A stretch of 64,000 nt of DNA from Paraburkholderia sp. BL21I4N1. Lineage in GTDB: Bacteria; Pseudomonadota; Gammaproteobacteria; Burkholderiales; Burkholderiaceae. Shown here piece after piece: positions 26,670 through 35,156 of the stretch; position 1 is the first letter of the stretch; the number at the start of each line of letters is the position of its first letter. The notes beneath the pieces were generated by a model, which was not told the DNA's origin, searched no databases, and saw nothing but the letters and a program-made list of their open reading frames with translations. The stretch spans positions 1 through 64,000 of the forward strand of contig NZ_PVEN01000008.1 in assembly GCF_002973525.1 (NCBI RefSeq), given 5' to 3'. Both the position numbers and the translations under genes were made by a program.

Positions 26670-27407
26670 CTACCTGGCCGTATACCCCCCATCAACAGCC
26701 AGACAAACCCCACTAACCATAGAAGCCGCCTCACTAAGCAAAAACAGCACAGGAGCAGCGACTTCACTGGACTCAGCAAAGCGTCCTAAAGGAATAGCCT
26801 TCAAAGCAGGCCCCCGCTTAGCGGGATCACTCCAAGCCTGCACAGCCATAGGCGTCAAAGTAACCGTAGGATTCACACTATTAACCCGAATCCCAAAAGC
26901 CCCCAACTCGACACACAAAGAACGAGTAACAGCATCAAGCGCCGCCTTGGAAGCCGAATAACTCAAATGCTCGTCCAAAGCCACCAGCGCAGCTTGACTG
27001 GAGACATTGACGATACTGCCCGCGCGCTTGGCGCCTATCATCCCTATCGCCACATGCTTGGCAACGAGCACCGCCCCCCGGGCATTCACCGCCATGACCC
27101 GATCGAAGCTAGCCGCGGTGGTATCGACAGCCCGCTCGAGCAGCGCGATCCCGGCACAATTCACCAGCCCGTCGAACACCCCAAGCGATTCGAATGCCTC
27201 ATCGATAGCCGTCTCATCGCTCACATCGAGCATCAACGGCTCACAACCCGTCTCTTCAGCCAGGCGCGCCAACTCACTCACATTCCGCGCAGCGGCAACG
27301 ACGTGCGCCCCAGAAGCGCACAAAGCCTCGACGATAGCCCGCCCGATCCCACTAGAAGCGCCCGTAACCAGAACCGACCGCCCCGAAAAATCAAAAGTAG
27401 CATTCAT
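26670..27407 (-). CDS. SDR family oxidoreductase (DCXR-like)
   Basis: A 245-residue classical short-chain dehydrogenase. Cofactor motif TGASSGIG (15-22), NAG-type motif NCAGIA, catalytic Ser137, Tyr150 and Lys154 (YSASK). The Ala-Ala-Arg after strand 2 (VVAAARN) favours NADP(H). Overall it resembles dicarbonyl/L-xylulose reductases, which would suit a polyol pathway, but the substrate is inferred from neighbours only. Its start overlaps the FGGY kinase stop by four bases, so it is the last gene of that operon. Third codon positions become T-rich toward the 3' end, beside repeat copy B. Confidence 0.88.
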   Translation of the reverse strand: MNATFDFSGRSVLVTGASSGIGRAIVEALCASGAHVVAAARNVSELARLAEETGCEPLMLDVSDETAIDEAFESLGVFDGLVNCAGIALLERAVDTTAASFDRVMAVNARGAVLVAKHVAIGMIGAKRAGSIVNVSSQAALVALDEHLSYSASKAALDAVTRSLCVELGAFGIRVNSVNPTVTLTPMAVQAWSDPAKRGPALKAIPLGRFAESSEVAAPVLFLLSEAASMVSGVCLAVDGGYTAR

Positions 27408-28948
27408 GATGTCTGCAACCGATGCATGACCGGCTTCAACGCCGGATACAAGTCCGTATAAATGCCGAACCGTTTTTCATAAAGCGCCATCCGCGCCGCG
27501 TCCGGCTGCGCCCGTTCGATCAGCGTCACCCACCCGCCCTGCGCCTCTTCCCGCGACACCAACCCGATGCCCACACCTGCCAGCAACGCCGCGCCCATTG
27601 CCGCCTCGACATCCTGCTCGATCGTATAGACCGGATAACCGGTCACATCCGCAATAATCTGCATCCACAAATCCGAATGCGCGGCGCCGCCGACCACGAT
27701 CAACTTGTCATCCAGCGATAACGCGCCTTGACGTCCCGCTTCGATGTTGTGCTTCAGCGCAAAAGACACGCCCTCCAACACCGCGCGATACAAATGCCCA
27801 CGCGTATGGAACAGGCTGAGTCCGACGAACGCGCCGCTCGCCTTCGCATCCCACACCGGACTCCGCTCGCCCATCAGATACGGCAGGAACATCACGCCAT
27901 CCGAGCCGGCCGGCACGTTCGCCGCCGACTCCTCGAGCAACCGATGCGGATCGCCATGCGGCGTTGCGCGCGCCGCTTCGATCTCCGCGTGGCAGAACTG
28001 CTCGCGATACCACGTCACCGACGCCCCCGCCGTAATCGCGCCGCCGAACACGTAAATATCGCGCTGCCCATTGAACACATGCGGCATGCCGATCAACCCA
28101 TGCCGCGCGTCGACGCTCTGATTGATATAACCCCAGCACATGCTGGTGCCTATCATCGCGACATGCTGCCCCGCTCGCGTGACGCCGGCGGCGAACGTCG
28201 CCATCGCCGCATCGACACCGCCCGCGACGATCGCCGTGCCCGCGTCGAGTCCGAGCGTGTCGGTCCATTGCGAAAGCAGGCCGCCCACCACATCGGACGA
28301 CTCGACCAGTCGCTCCGGCATCATGGTCGCGGGAATGCCGAGCATGTCCAGCGCCTCGTCCGACCAGTCGCGCTTCGCTATATCGTAGATACCGCCGATA
28401 TTGCCCGCCGAGCTATGATCGACCGCCACCTCGCCGGTCAGCATGTAGATCACGTACGCATTCGGCGGCAGGAAGTAACGCGTATGCGCCCACACTTCCG
28501 GCTCGTTATCGCGTAGCCACAGCATCTTCGTATAACCGTAATAGCTGTCCACGCCATTGCCGGTAATCGTACGCAGCCGGTCGAGATCGACATTCCCGCG
28601 CACCCATTCCACCTGCGCGGTCGCGCGGCGATCCATCCAGATCAGACACGGATAAAGCGGCCGCATTTCGCTATCCACCGGAATGCCGGAGCCGCCGTAC
28701 AGACTGCTCACGCAGACCGCCTTGATCGACTTCGCCGCCACGCCCGCCTCTTTCGCCTTCGCGACGCACGCAGCAATGCATTCCACCACCGCCTTGAACC
28801 ACACCGCGGGCCACTGTTCGGCCCACAGCGGCTTAGGCGTATCCGGCTGATAGCTCGACGCGTGCTGCGCGACGATCGCGCCGTGCCGATCGACCAGCAA
28901 CGCCTTGGTGCTCTGCGTGCCGATATCGACGCCGATGACGTAATCCAT
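27404..28948 (-). CDS. FGGY family carbohydrate kinase
   Basis: A 514-residue ATP-dependent sugar kinase. The N-terminal phosphate loop GVDIGTQSTKALLVD (about 5-19) is typical; the catalytic aspartate is expected in VAGGVDAAMA, and the ATP-binding signature VVGGAAHSDLWMQIIADVTG is in the second domain. It should phosphorylate the ketose made by the neighbouring dehydrogenases. Sequence alone does not choose between xylulose, ribulose, erythrulose or others; it is clearly different from the xylulokinase at 36713. GGAG lies seven bases before the ATG, and it overlaps the SDR. Confidence 0.88.
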   Translation of the reverse strand: MDYVIGVDIGTQSTKALLVDRHGAIVAQHASSYQPDTPKPLWAEQWPAVWFKAVVECIAACVAKAKEAGVAAKSIKAVCVSSLYGGSGIPVDSEMRPLYPCLIWMDRRATAQVEWVRGNVDLDRLRTITGNGVDSYYGYTKMLWLRDNEPEVWAHTRYFLPPNAYVIYMLTGEVAVDHSSAGNIGGIYDIAKRDWSDEALDMLGIPATMMPERLVESSDVVGGLLSQWTDTLGLDAGTAIVAGGVDAAMATFAAGVTRAGQHVAMIGTSMCWGYINQSVDARHGLIGMPHVFNGQRDIYVFGGAITAGASVTWYREQFCHAEIEAARATPHGDPHRLLEESAANVPAGSDGVMFLPYLMGERSPVWDAKASGAFVGLSLFHTRGHLYRAVLEGVSFALKHNIEAGRQGALSLDDKLIVVGGAAHSDLWMQIIADVTGYPVYTIEQDVEAAMGAALLAGVGIGLVSREEAQGGWVTLIERAQPDAARMALYEKRFGIYTDLYPALKPVMHRLQTS

Positions 28949-28986
28949 ACAGTCTCCGTTTTATAGGCCGCTCGTCCCGACGAGGC

Positions 28987-30075
28987 TCAGGCGCGCGGCT
29001 TCATCAACACCTTGATCGAATCGAGCGAATTCGCGACCTTGATCGCCTCGTCCCACTCTTCCAGCGAAAAACCGTGCGTCACGATGCCTTTCGACGTCAC
29101 CAGCCCGCGCGCCAGCAGATCGATCGCGATCGGATAGCAGTACGGTCCGAGATGCGCGCCACGCACGTCGAGTTCCTTGCGGTCGCCGATCACCGACCAG
29201 TCGAGCGTGGTATCCGCGCCGAACACGGAGAACTCGACGAAACGCCCGAGCTTGCGAATCAGGTCCATGCCCTGATTGACGCCGATCGGCGCGCCGGTGG
29301 TTTCAATATACACATCGCAACCGTAGCCGTCAGTGAGCGAATGAACGATGGCCAATGCGTCCTGCTGTTTCGGATTGATGGTCACGTCGGCGCCGTAGTC
29401 GCGCGCAAGCGCGAGCCGTTCTTCCACCAGATCGATCACCACCAGTTTCTTCGGCGTTTTCAGATGCGCGACTTGCGTCATCATCAGACCCAACGGCCCG
29501 GCGCCCGCGATCACGACGACATCGTCGAGTTGCAGTTCGCCGCGATTGACGGTGTGAATCGCACACGCCAACGGTTCGATGATCGCGGCATCTTCGAGCG
29601 AAATGCCGTCGGGAATCTTGTGCACGATCGCCGTCGGCGGGATCCGCATGTACTCGGCCATACCGCCGTCCGCGACTTCGCGCTGGAAGCCGAAGATGTT
29701 GTGCACCTCGCACATCCAGTACTGACCGGATTTGCAATATCGGCATTTGCCGCACGGCACGATCTGTTCGGCAATCACACGATCGCCCAGCTTCACGCCG
29801 AAGTGCTCCGCCGCGCCCTCGCCGATCTCTTCGACAAAGCCGAAGAACTCGTGCCCCGGAATCACCGGCGCTTTCACCCAGGGGCTCGGACCGCCCCAGA
29901 ACATTTTCGCGCCGGAATGGCATTTGCAATCGCTCGCGCAGATGCCGCAGGCGGCGATGCGAATCACCAGTTCGTGCGCACGCGCCGTGGGTTTCGATAC
30001 CTGTTCGATGCGATAGTCTTTCGGTGCATGACAGACAATCGCTGTCATGTTCTGCTTGTCGGTTTGAGTCGTCAT
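28987..30075 (-). CDS. Zinc-dependent alcohol/polyol dehydrogenase (MDR family)
   Basis: A 362-residue medium-chain dehydrogenase. Catalytic zinc ligands are Cys46 and the His75-Glu76 pair in PGHEFFG; the structural zinc is held by Cys108, Cys111, Cys114 and Cys122 (CGKCRYCKSGQYWMC). The Rossmann motif GAGPLG is at 191-196, with an acidic residue ending strand 2 (VVIDL), which points to NAD. The protein looks like the erythritol/L-threitol dehydrogenase group as I recall it, but this is uncertain. It sits 38 bases after the permease and 38 before the kinase. Confidence 0.85.
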   Translation of the reverse strand: MTTQTDKQNMTAIVCHAPKDYRIEQVSKPTARAHELVIRIAACGICASDCKCHSGAKMFWGGPSPWVKAPVIPGHEFFGFVEEIGEGAAEHFGVKLGDRVIAEQIVPCGKCRYCKSGQYWMCEVHNIFGFQREVADGGMAEYMRIPPTAIVHKIPDGISLEDAAIIEPLACAIHTVNRGELQLDDVVVIAGAGPLGLMMTQVAHLKTPKKLVVIDLVEERLALARDYGADVTINPKQQDALAIVHSLTDGYGCDVYIETTGAPIGVNQGMDLIRKLGRFVEFSVFGADTTLDWSVIGDRKELDVRGAHLGPYCYPIAIDLLARGLVTSKGIVTHGFSLEEWDEAIKVANSLDSIKVLMKPRA

Positions 30076-30113
30076 TGCCGTGGTCCTGCCAGAAATGGGA
30101 AGTCAGTGGAGAG

Positions 30114-31121
30114 TTACTTTCTACGGTCGCGGCTGATATAAATCGCCAGCAAAATGATTCCGCCCTTGATCACGTTCTGCACATACGGATTCACGCCGAC
30201 CATGTTCAGGCCGTTGTTCAGCACACCGAGCAGCAACGCACCGATCAAGGTGCCGATGATCGAGCCGCGGCCACCGGAGATCGAGGTGCCGCCCATCACC
30301 ACGGCGGCAATCGCGTCGAGTTCGAAGCCGACGCCCGCGTTCGGCTGGCCGCTCATCAAACGTGCGGTCAGCACGATCGCGGCAAACGCCGAGGTCAGGC
30401 CGGCGATCGTGTAGACGATCAGTTTGACGCGCGCCACCCGCACGCCGGACAAACGCGTCGCCTGTTCGTTGCCACCGATCGCGTACACGTAGCGGCCGAA
30501 CGGCATGCGTTCGAGCAGCACCCACGCGATCGCGTAGATCACCACCATGATCACGACCGGCGCCTGCACGCCGAGAATCTTGCCGCTGCCGAAGAACGCG
30601 ACCCAGTCGGGCAACCCGTCGATCGGATAGCCGCCGGTGTAGATCAGCGCGAGACCGCGGGCAATGCCCATCGTCGCGAGCGTGACGATGATGGGCGGCA
30701 TGCCGGCAAACGCGACGAAGAAGCCGTTCGCCGCGCCGAAGCCGAGACCGACGGCAATGCCAATCGCCAACGCGGCCACGGCGTTCATGCCGGCAACCAT
30801 CAAGCCTGCCGCGAGCGTGCCCGCCAGCGCCATCACCGAACCCACCGAGAGATCGATGCCACCGGTCAGAATCACGCACGTCATCCCCACGGCGATGATG
30901 GCGTTGATCGACACCTGGCGCAGCACGTTTTCGATGTTGGCGGCGGAGAGAAAACTGTCGCTCGCGAACACCATCACGATGCAGACCACCAGCAGGCCGA
31001 TGAACGGATAGAACAAGGTGGAGCGTTTCAACGCGGCCCACGTGAAGCGCACCGGCGCACCCGGCGTGTCGCTGCTGACCGTTGAAGTTTTCGGTGAAGA
31101 AGAAGGATTAGGCGTGTTCAT
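30114..31121 (-). CDS. ABC transporter permease, ribose type (CUT2)
   Basis: A 335-residue inner-membrane permease of the RbsC/AraH family with eight or more hydrophobic segments and the conserved GGIDLSVGSVMAL and GGTSISGGRGSIIGTLIGALLLG stretches. The likely start is the ATG at 31121, preceded by GGGAG; this overlaps the ATPase gene end by 14 bases. With the ATPase and binding protein it forms a complete sugar or polyol importer. Confidence 0.93.
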   Translation of the reverse strand: MNTPNPSSSPKTSTVSSDTPGAPVRFTWAALKRSTLFYPFIGLLVVCIVMVFASDSFLSAANIENVLRQVSINAIIAVGMTCVILTGGIDLSVGSVMALAGTLAAGLMVAGMNAVAALAIGIAVGLGFGAANGFFVAFAGMPPIIVTLATMGIARGLALIYTGGYPIDGLPDWVAFFGSGKILGVQAPVVIMVVIYAIAWVLLERMPFGRYVYAIGGNEQATRLSGVRVARVKLIVYTIAGLTSAFAAIVLTARLMSGQPNAGVGFELDAIAAVVMGGTSISGGRGSIIGTLIGALLLGVLNNGLNMVGVNPYVQNVIKGGIILLAIYISRDRRK

Positions 31122-32628
31122 GGTTTGCTCCCAGCGAGCCGGCGGTGGCAAATGTCATCACGGCATTGGAGTCGATCGCGTCGCCTTCGAGCATCGCTTC
31201 GATGCGACCCTGACGGAACACCGCGACGCGGTCGCACATGCCGACGATCTCCGGCAGTTCGGACGAGATCATGATGATCGAGTAGCCGCGCGCGGTGAGT
31301 TCGCGCATCAGCAGATAGATTTCGGCTTTCGCGCCGACGTCGATACCGCGGGTCGGTTCGTCGAAGATCAGGATGTTGGTGTGATGGTTCAGCCAGCGCG
31401 CAATCACCACTTTCTGCTGGTTGCCGCCCGACAGCGTCGCGACTTCCGTGTGCATGGTCGGCGCCTTGACGCCCACGCGTTTCATGATGTCGGCCGTGGC
31501 GCGCGCTTCGCCGCGCTGGTCGATGAAGAAACGCAGCGAACGATACTTGCCGAGGTTGTTGATCGAGATGTTCTGCTTGATCGAAAAGTCGGTGATCAGA
31601 CCTTCGGTTTTGCGGCTCTCCGGCAAAATGCCGACGCCGGCGCGCAACGCATCGGCGGGATCGGACAACTTCGCGGCCGCGCCGTTGATGCGAATCTCCT
31701 TCACGTACGCCGGATCCGCGCCGATCACGGCAAGCGCGGTTTCCGTGCGACCTGAACCGACTAGTCCCGCGAAACCGAGAATCTCGCCTTCACGCAGCGT
31801 GAAACTCAGCACGGGGCTGTCCTTCAGCAGTTGCAGCTTCTGAACCTCCAGCACGATTTTCGCGTCGGCATGCAGGGGCGGCTTCGGCGGAAAGCTGCTT
31901 TCAATACGGCGGCCCACCATCATTTCAACGAGGCGGCCCACGTCTGACTCGGCCACTTCCGTCATGCCGACATATTGCCCATCGCGCAGCACCGTGATGC
32001 GGTCGCACACCTCGAAGATCTCTTCGAGGTGGTGCGAGATGAAAATCATCGCCACGCCCTGCTGTTTCAGATCGCGCATGATCGCGAACAGATGCTCGGC
32101 CTCCGCAGGCGTGAGCGTCGCGGTCGGCTCGTCCAGGATCAGAATGCGCGCTTCCAGCGACAACGCCTTGCCGATTTCGACGAACTGCTGCTGCGCGACC
32201 GAAAGCTCCCGAATCGGCACCGACAGATCGATCGCCACACCGAGCCGCTGGAAAATCGCCGCCGCCGCGCGCCGCATCTTGCCGCGTTCGAGCAGGCCCA
32301 AACCGTTCTTCAATTCGCGGCCGAGAAACATGTTCTCCACCGCGTTCAGATAGGGAATCAGACTGAATTCCTGAAACACGATGCCGACGCCCGCCGCCAC
32401 CGCGTCGTGATAGTTCGTGAAATGGCGCGTCTCGCCCGCAATCGTGATCGCGCCTTCATCCGGCTGATAGATGCCGCAGAGAATTTTCATCAGCGTCGAT
32501 TTGCCGGCGCCGTTTTCGCCGAGCAACGCGTGGATCTCGCCGCGCGCGATCTCGAGATGAATGCCTTGCAGCGCTTTCACGCCGGGAAAGCTTTTGGTGA
32601 TGTTGTCGAGTTTGAGAATGGTGTCCAT
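31108..32628 (-). CDS. Sugar ABC transporter ATP-binding protein, tandem-domain (RbsA/MglA type)
   Basis: A 506-residue protein with two fused nucleotide-binding domains. The first has Walker A GENGAGKST (about 38-46) and an unusual signature LSVAQQQ; the second has a degenerate Walker A (LVGSGRTE) and the canonical LSGGNQQK with DEPTRGID, the normal asymmetry of the RbsA family. It energises import by the permease at 30114. GAGGAG lies just before the ATG. Confidence 0.95.
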   Translation of the reverse strand: MDTILKLDNITKSFPGVKALQGIHLEIARGEIHALLGENGAGKSTLMKILCGIYQPDEGAITIAGETRHFTNYHDAVAAGVGIVFQEFSLIPYLNAVENMFLGRELKNGLGLLERGKMRRAAAAIFQRLGVAIDLSVPIRELSVAQQQFVEIGKALSLEARILILDEPTATLTPAEAEHLFAIMRDLKQQGVAMIFISHHLEEIFEVCDRITVLRDGQYVGMTEVAESDVGRLVEMMVGRRIESSFPPKPPLHADAKIVLEVQKLQLLKDSPVLSFTLREGEILGFAGLVGSGRTETALAVIGADPAYVKEIRINGAAAKLSDPADALRAGVGILPESRKTEGLITDFSIKQNISINNLGKYRSLRFFIDQRGEARATADIMKRVGVKAPTMHTEVATLSGGNQQKVVIARWLNHHTNILIFDEPTRGIDVGAKAEIYLLMRELTARGYSIIMISSELPEIVGMCDRVAVFRQGRIEAMLEGDAIDSNAVMTFATAGSLGANHEHA

Positions 32629-32643
32629 CGGGTACTCCTCTGC

Positions 32644-32690
32644 GGCGCGCCGCCGTGTCGCGTGTCAAACCACGCACGGCGTGGCGCGCC
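32644..32690 (-). promoter_or_regulatory. Intercistronic hairpin between binding-protein and ATPase genes
   Basis: Fourteen-base arms (32644-32657 and 32675-32690, with a two-base bulge) lie in the 69-base gap after the binding-protein stop. There is no T-run. Such hairpins commonly stabilise the upstream message and let the binding protein be made in excess over the membrane parts; that role is inferred. Confidence 0.55.
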
Positions 32691-32697
32691 TGTCGTG

Positions 32698-33651
32698 TTA
32701 CCAGCTGAAACCCTTGGCATTGCTCTTGTCGATCATCTTCACGTCGACCGGAATTGCTTTCGGCACATTGGCGCCCCACTTCTTCGCGAGTGCAATGCCG
32801 AGCGCGATACGCACCTGGTCGGCCGGGAATTGCGCGGACGTTTCAATGAACTTCGAGTTCGGCTTCTGGATCGCGGCGATCGCTTCCGGCGCCCCGTCGA
32901 CGCTGGTCAGCTTGATGTCCTTACCCGACGATTCGATCGCCGACAGCGCGCCCATCGAACCACCGTCGTTCACGCTGAACACACCCTTCAGATTCGGATG
33001 CGCCTGAATCATGTTCTCGGTAACCGACAGCGCGGTTGCACGTTCCTGCTTGCCGTTCTGCGTATCGACAACTTTGATGCCCGGCACCTTGGCGAGCGCC
33101 GCCTTGCAACCCCGCACGCGTTCGAGAATCGGCACGACCGGAATGCCGTCGAGAATCGCCACCTCGCCGCTGCCGCCAATCGATTTTGCGAGGTACTCGC
33201 AAGCCATTTCACCGGCGTCGTAGTTCTTCGAGCCGACGAACGAATCGACCGGACCATTGGCGTTCGCATCCACCGCGACCACAACCACGCCCGCCTTCTT
33301 CGCCGACGTCACCGCCGACTGGATGCCGGTCGAGTCGGTCGGATTGACCAGCAGAATGTCGATCTTCTTCTGCAGCATGTCTTCGACGTCGCTGACCTGC
33401 TTGCTGACGTCGTGATGCGCGTCGGTCACGACCACGGTCGCACCGATCGACGCGGCCGCGTCGTTGAGCGCCTTCTGCATGGTCACGAAGTACGGGTTGT
33501 TCAATTCCTGAAACGTCATGCCGATTTTCAGCGGCGCGGCTTGCGCGGCCGGCGCGGCGATAAACGACAGGCCGAAGGCGAGCGCCGCCATGGCTGCTGC
33601 GTGGCGACTGAAGTGCTTCAACGAGGCCGGCTTCGAAAAGGATTGCGTCAT
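32698..33651 (-). CDS. Substrate-binding protein of the CUT2 importer
   Basis: A 317-residue periplasmic binding protein of the RbsB family (Peripla_BP_4). A signal peptide covers about residues 1-38 (hydrophobic AAMAALAFGLSFIAAPAAQAA). The mature part begins LKIGMTFQELNNPYF and has the typical hinge segments VVVTDAHHD, LLVNPTDSTGI and SVDGAPEAI. It leads the operon binding protein-ATPase-permease-dehydrogenase-kinase-SDR. Substrate is likely a polyol or pentose by neighbours. GGAG precedes the ATG. Confidence 0.93.
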   Translation of the reverse strand: MTQSFSKPASLKHFSRHAAAMAALAFGLSFIAAPAAQAAPLKIGMTFQELNNPYFVTMQKALNDAAASIGATVVVTDAHHDVSKQVSDVEDMLQKKIDILLVNPTDSTGIQSAVTSAKKAGVVVVAVDANANGPVDSFVGSKNYDAGEMACEYLAKSIGGSGEVAILDGIPVVPILERVRGCKAALAKVPGIKVVDTQNGKQERATALSVTENMIQAHPNLKGVFSVNDGGSMGALSAIESSGKDIKLTSVDGAPEAIAAIQKPNSKFIETSAQFPADQVRIALGIALAKKWGANVPKAIPVDVKMIDKSNAKGFSW

Positions 33652-33774
33652 GGTTGTCTCCGTTATTAAAAGTAAGCACGTCCCTCACGCTGTCGTAGGG
33701 CAGCGCGATACGTGTTGCAACGCGGGTGAAGTGAAACGCTTCGGCTAAGGAATCGACTCGGCGTCAGCGGGAAA

Positions 33775-34755
33775 CTACGTCGGTGGATAAGCGGCGGCGG
33801 CCGGGCGCGGCAGCCCCGGCGCGAGCACGATGGCGGGTGCGTCGTCGATGCCCACGCCGCGCGCGGCGGCCTGTTCGGAGGCGTCGCGGCTCGCGTCGTT
33901 GAGTTGCTGATAGCGGCGGAATTTCGAAGGCGCCATGCCCTTCACCGCGAGGAACTGCCGGTTGAAATTCGACAGGTTGTTGAAACCCGCCTTGAAACAG
34001 ATATCGGTCACGCTGAGTTCGCCGTCGGTCAGCAACTGGCACGCGAGGTTAATCCGCATCCGGTTCACGTATTGCACGAACGGCAGTCCGGTATGACGGC
34101 GGAAATAGCGCGAGAACGCACTGACGCTTTGGCCCGCGAGCTGCGCCAGATCCGATTCGCGCAGATCGTTCGCGAGATTCTTGCCGATATACGACAGCAC
34201 GTGATTGATGCGGGTCGACGCGAAACTGGTTGGGTCGGCCTGATACGCAGGGCTCGCGAGCGCTTCGCGGTCTTCGGCGTTCATCAGGATTTCGAGCATC
34301 GACATGAACAGGACAAGACGGCGTAATCCCCGCGCGTTCAGCAGTTCGAGAAACAGCGGCTTGATCGCGGCGCTGGTCGCGGCACCAAACAACACGCCAC
34401 GGCGCGAGTCGGCGAGCAACGCCTCGACCTGACGCCACTCCGGAAAACTGTCGACACAGCTCGACACGAACTCCTGACCGAATTGCACGACCAGATTGCG
34501 CTGCGCGATGGTCTCGCCTTCCGGCACGTCGCTCACCCAGTTGTGCGGCAGGTTCGGCCCCATCAGCACGAGATTGCCGGGCGTATAGCTGCTGATGTGA
34601 TCGCCGACGAACATCTTGCCGGTCGTCGCGACGATCAGGTGAATCTCGTACTCCGGGTGGAAATGCCAGCGCACCGTGCGATACGGATAGCCATGCGACC
34701 ACACTTTGAACGATTCGTCGCGGCGCACGGCCACGAGTTCGAGATCGGGTTGCAC
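33775..34755 (-). CDS. AraC family transcriptional regulator
   Basis: A 326-residue regulator with an N-terminal cupin-like sensing domain (VRWHFHPEYEIHLIVA, GNLVLMGPNLPHNW) and two C-terminal helix-turn-helix motifs (about 195-290, DLAQLAGQSVSAFSRYFRRHTG and VTDICFKAGFNNLSNFNRQF). I set the start at the GTG at 34755 because GGAGG lies six bases upstream; the in-frame ATG at 34836 has no such site and adds non-conserved residues. It lies 123 bases before the CUT2 operon in the same direction and is the obvious regulator of it. Confidence 0.88.
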   Translation of the reverse strand: MQPDLELVAVRRDESFKVWSHGYPYRTVRWHFHPEYEIHLIVATTGKMFVGDHISSYTPGNLVLMGPNLPHNWVSDVPEGETIAQRNLVVQFGQEFVSSCVDSFPEWRQVEALLADSRRGVLFGAATSAAIKPLFLELLNARGLRRLVLFMSMLEILMNAEDREALASPAYQADPTSFASTRINHVLSYIGKNLANDLRESDLAQLAGQSVSAFSRYFRRHTGLPFVQYVNRMRINLACQLLTDGELSVTDICFKAGFNNLSNFNRQFLAVKGMAPSKFRRYQQLNDASRDASEQAAARGVGIDDAPAIVLAPGLPRPAAAAYPPT

Positions 34756-35156
34756 TGTCTGCCTCCATGAAGCGGCTCGCCGGGGGCGTCGCCACACTTC
34801 GTCTTGTTGTCTTCTATAGCGAAAAGTAGCCCTCAAACGCGCCCGCCACCACTAAAAATGAAACCGCGAACCGATACTTTTTTGCATTCGGGTTAATCCT
34901 GGACCGGAAAAGGTCAAATTTGATGCAATGCAATACACGCACATACGCACGGCAAAGCACGTCCCCATTGCAACCGTAGCGCGTGGAAGTCGCCCGCAAG
35001 TCCCGCCACGCCGCGCTGCGCCACGAAAACCCGGCGGCCTCGCCTTGACATTCGTTTCGCCGGGTACGATCATTCGCTCACGTACAGAGCAAATGCTCCA
35101 CCATACAAGAAACGCCGGCTTCGAGCCGTGCGAGCCAGGACATTCAGGAGACGTAC
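34756..35156. other. Divergent intergenic region, AraC gene / polyol dehydrogenase (401 bp)
   Basis: Promoters for both flanking genes are expected here. An AT-rich stretch lies at 34855-34935, with TTTGCAT (34881-34887) and ATGCAA (34923-34928) as widely spaced inverted words. No coding potential was seen. Confidence 0.55.

Noticed and set aside
26426..26779. Open frame of 117 codons on the minus strand overlapping the SDR 3' end
   Set aside because: It overlaps the SDR in another frame and translates the intergenic repeat into Gly/Leu-rich nonsense.
34756..34836. ATG at 34836 as start of the AraC regulator
   Set aside because: No ribosome binding site and Arg/Trp-rich leader; GTG at 34755 has GGAGG at ideal distance.
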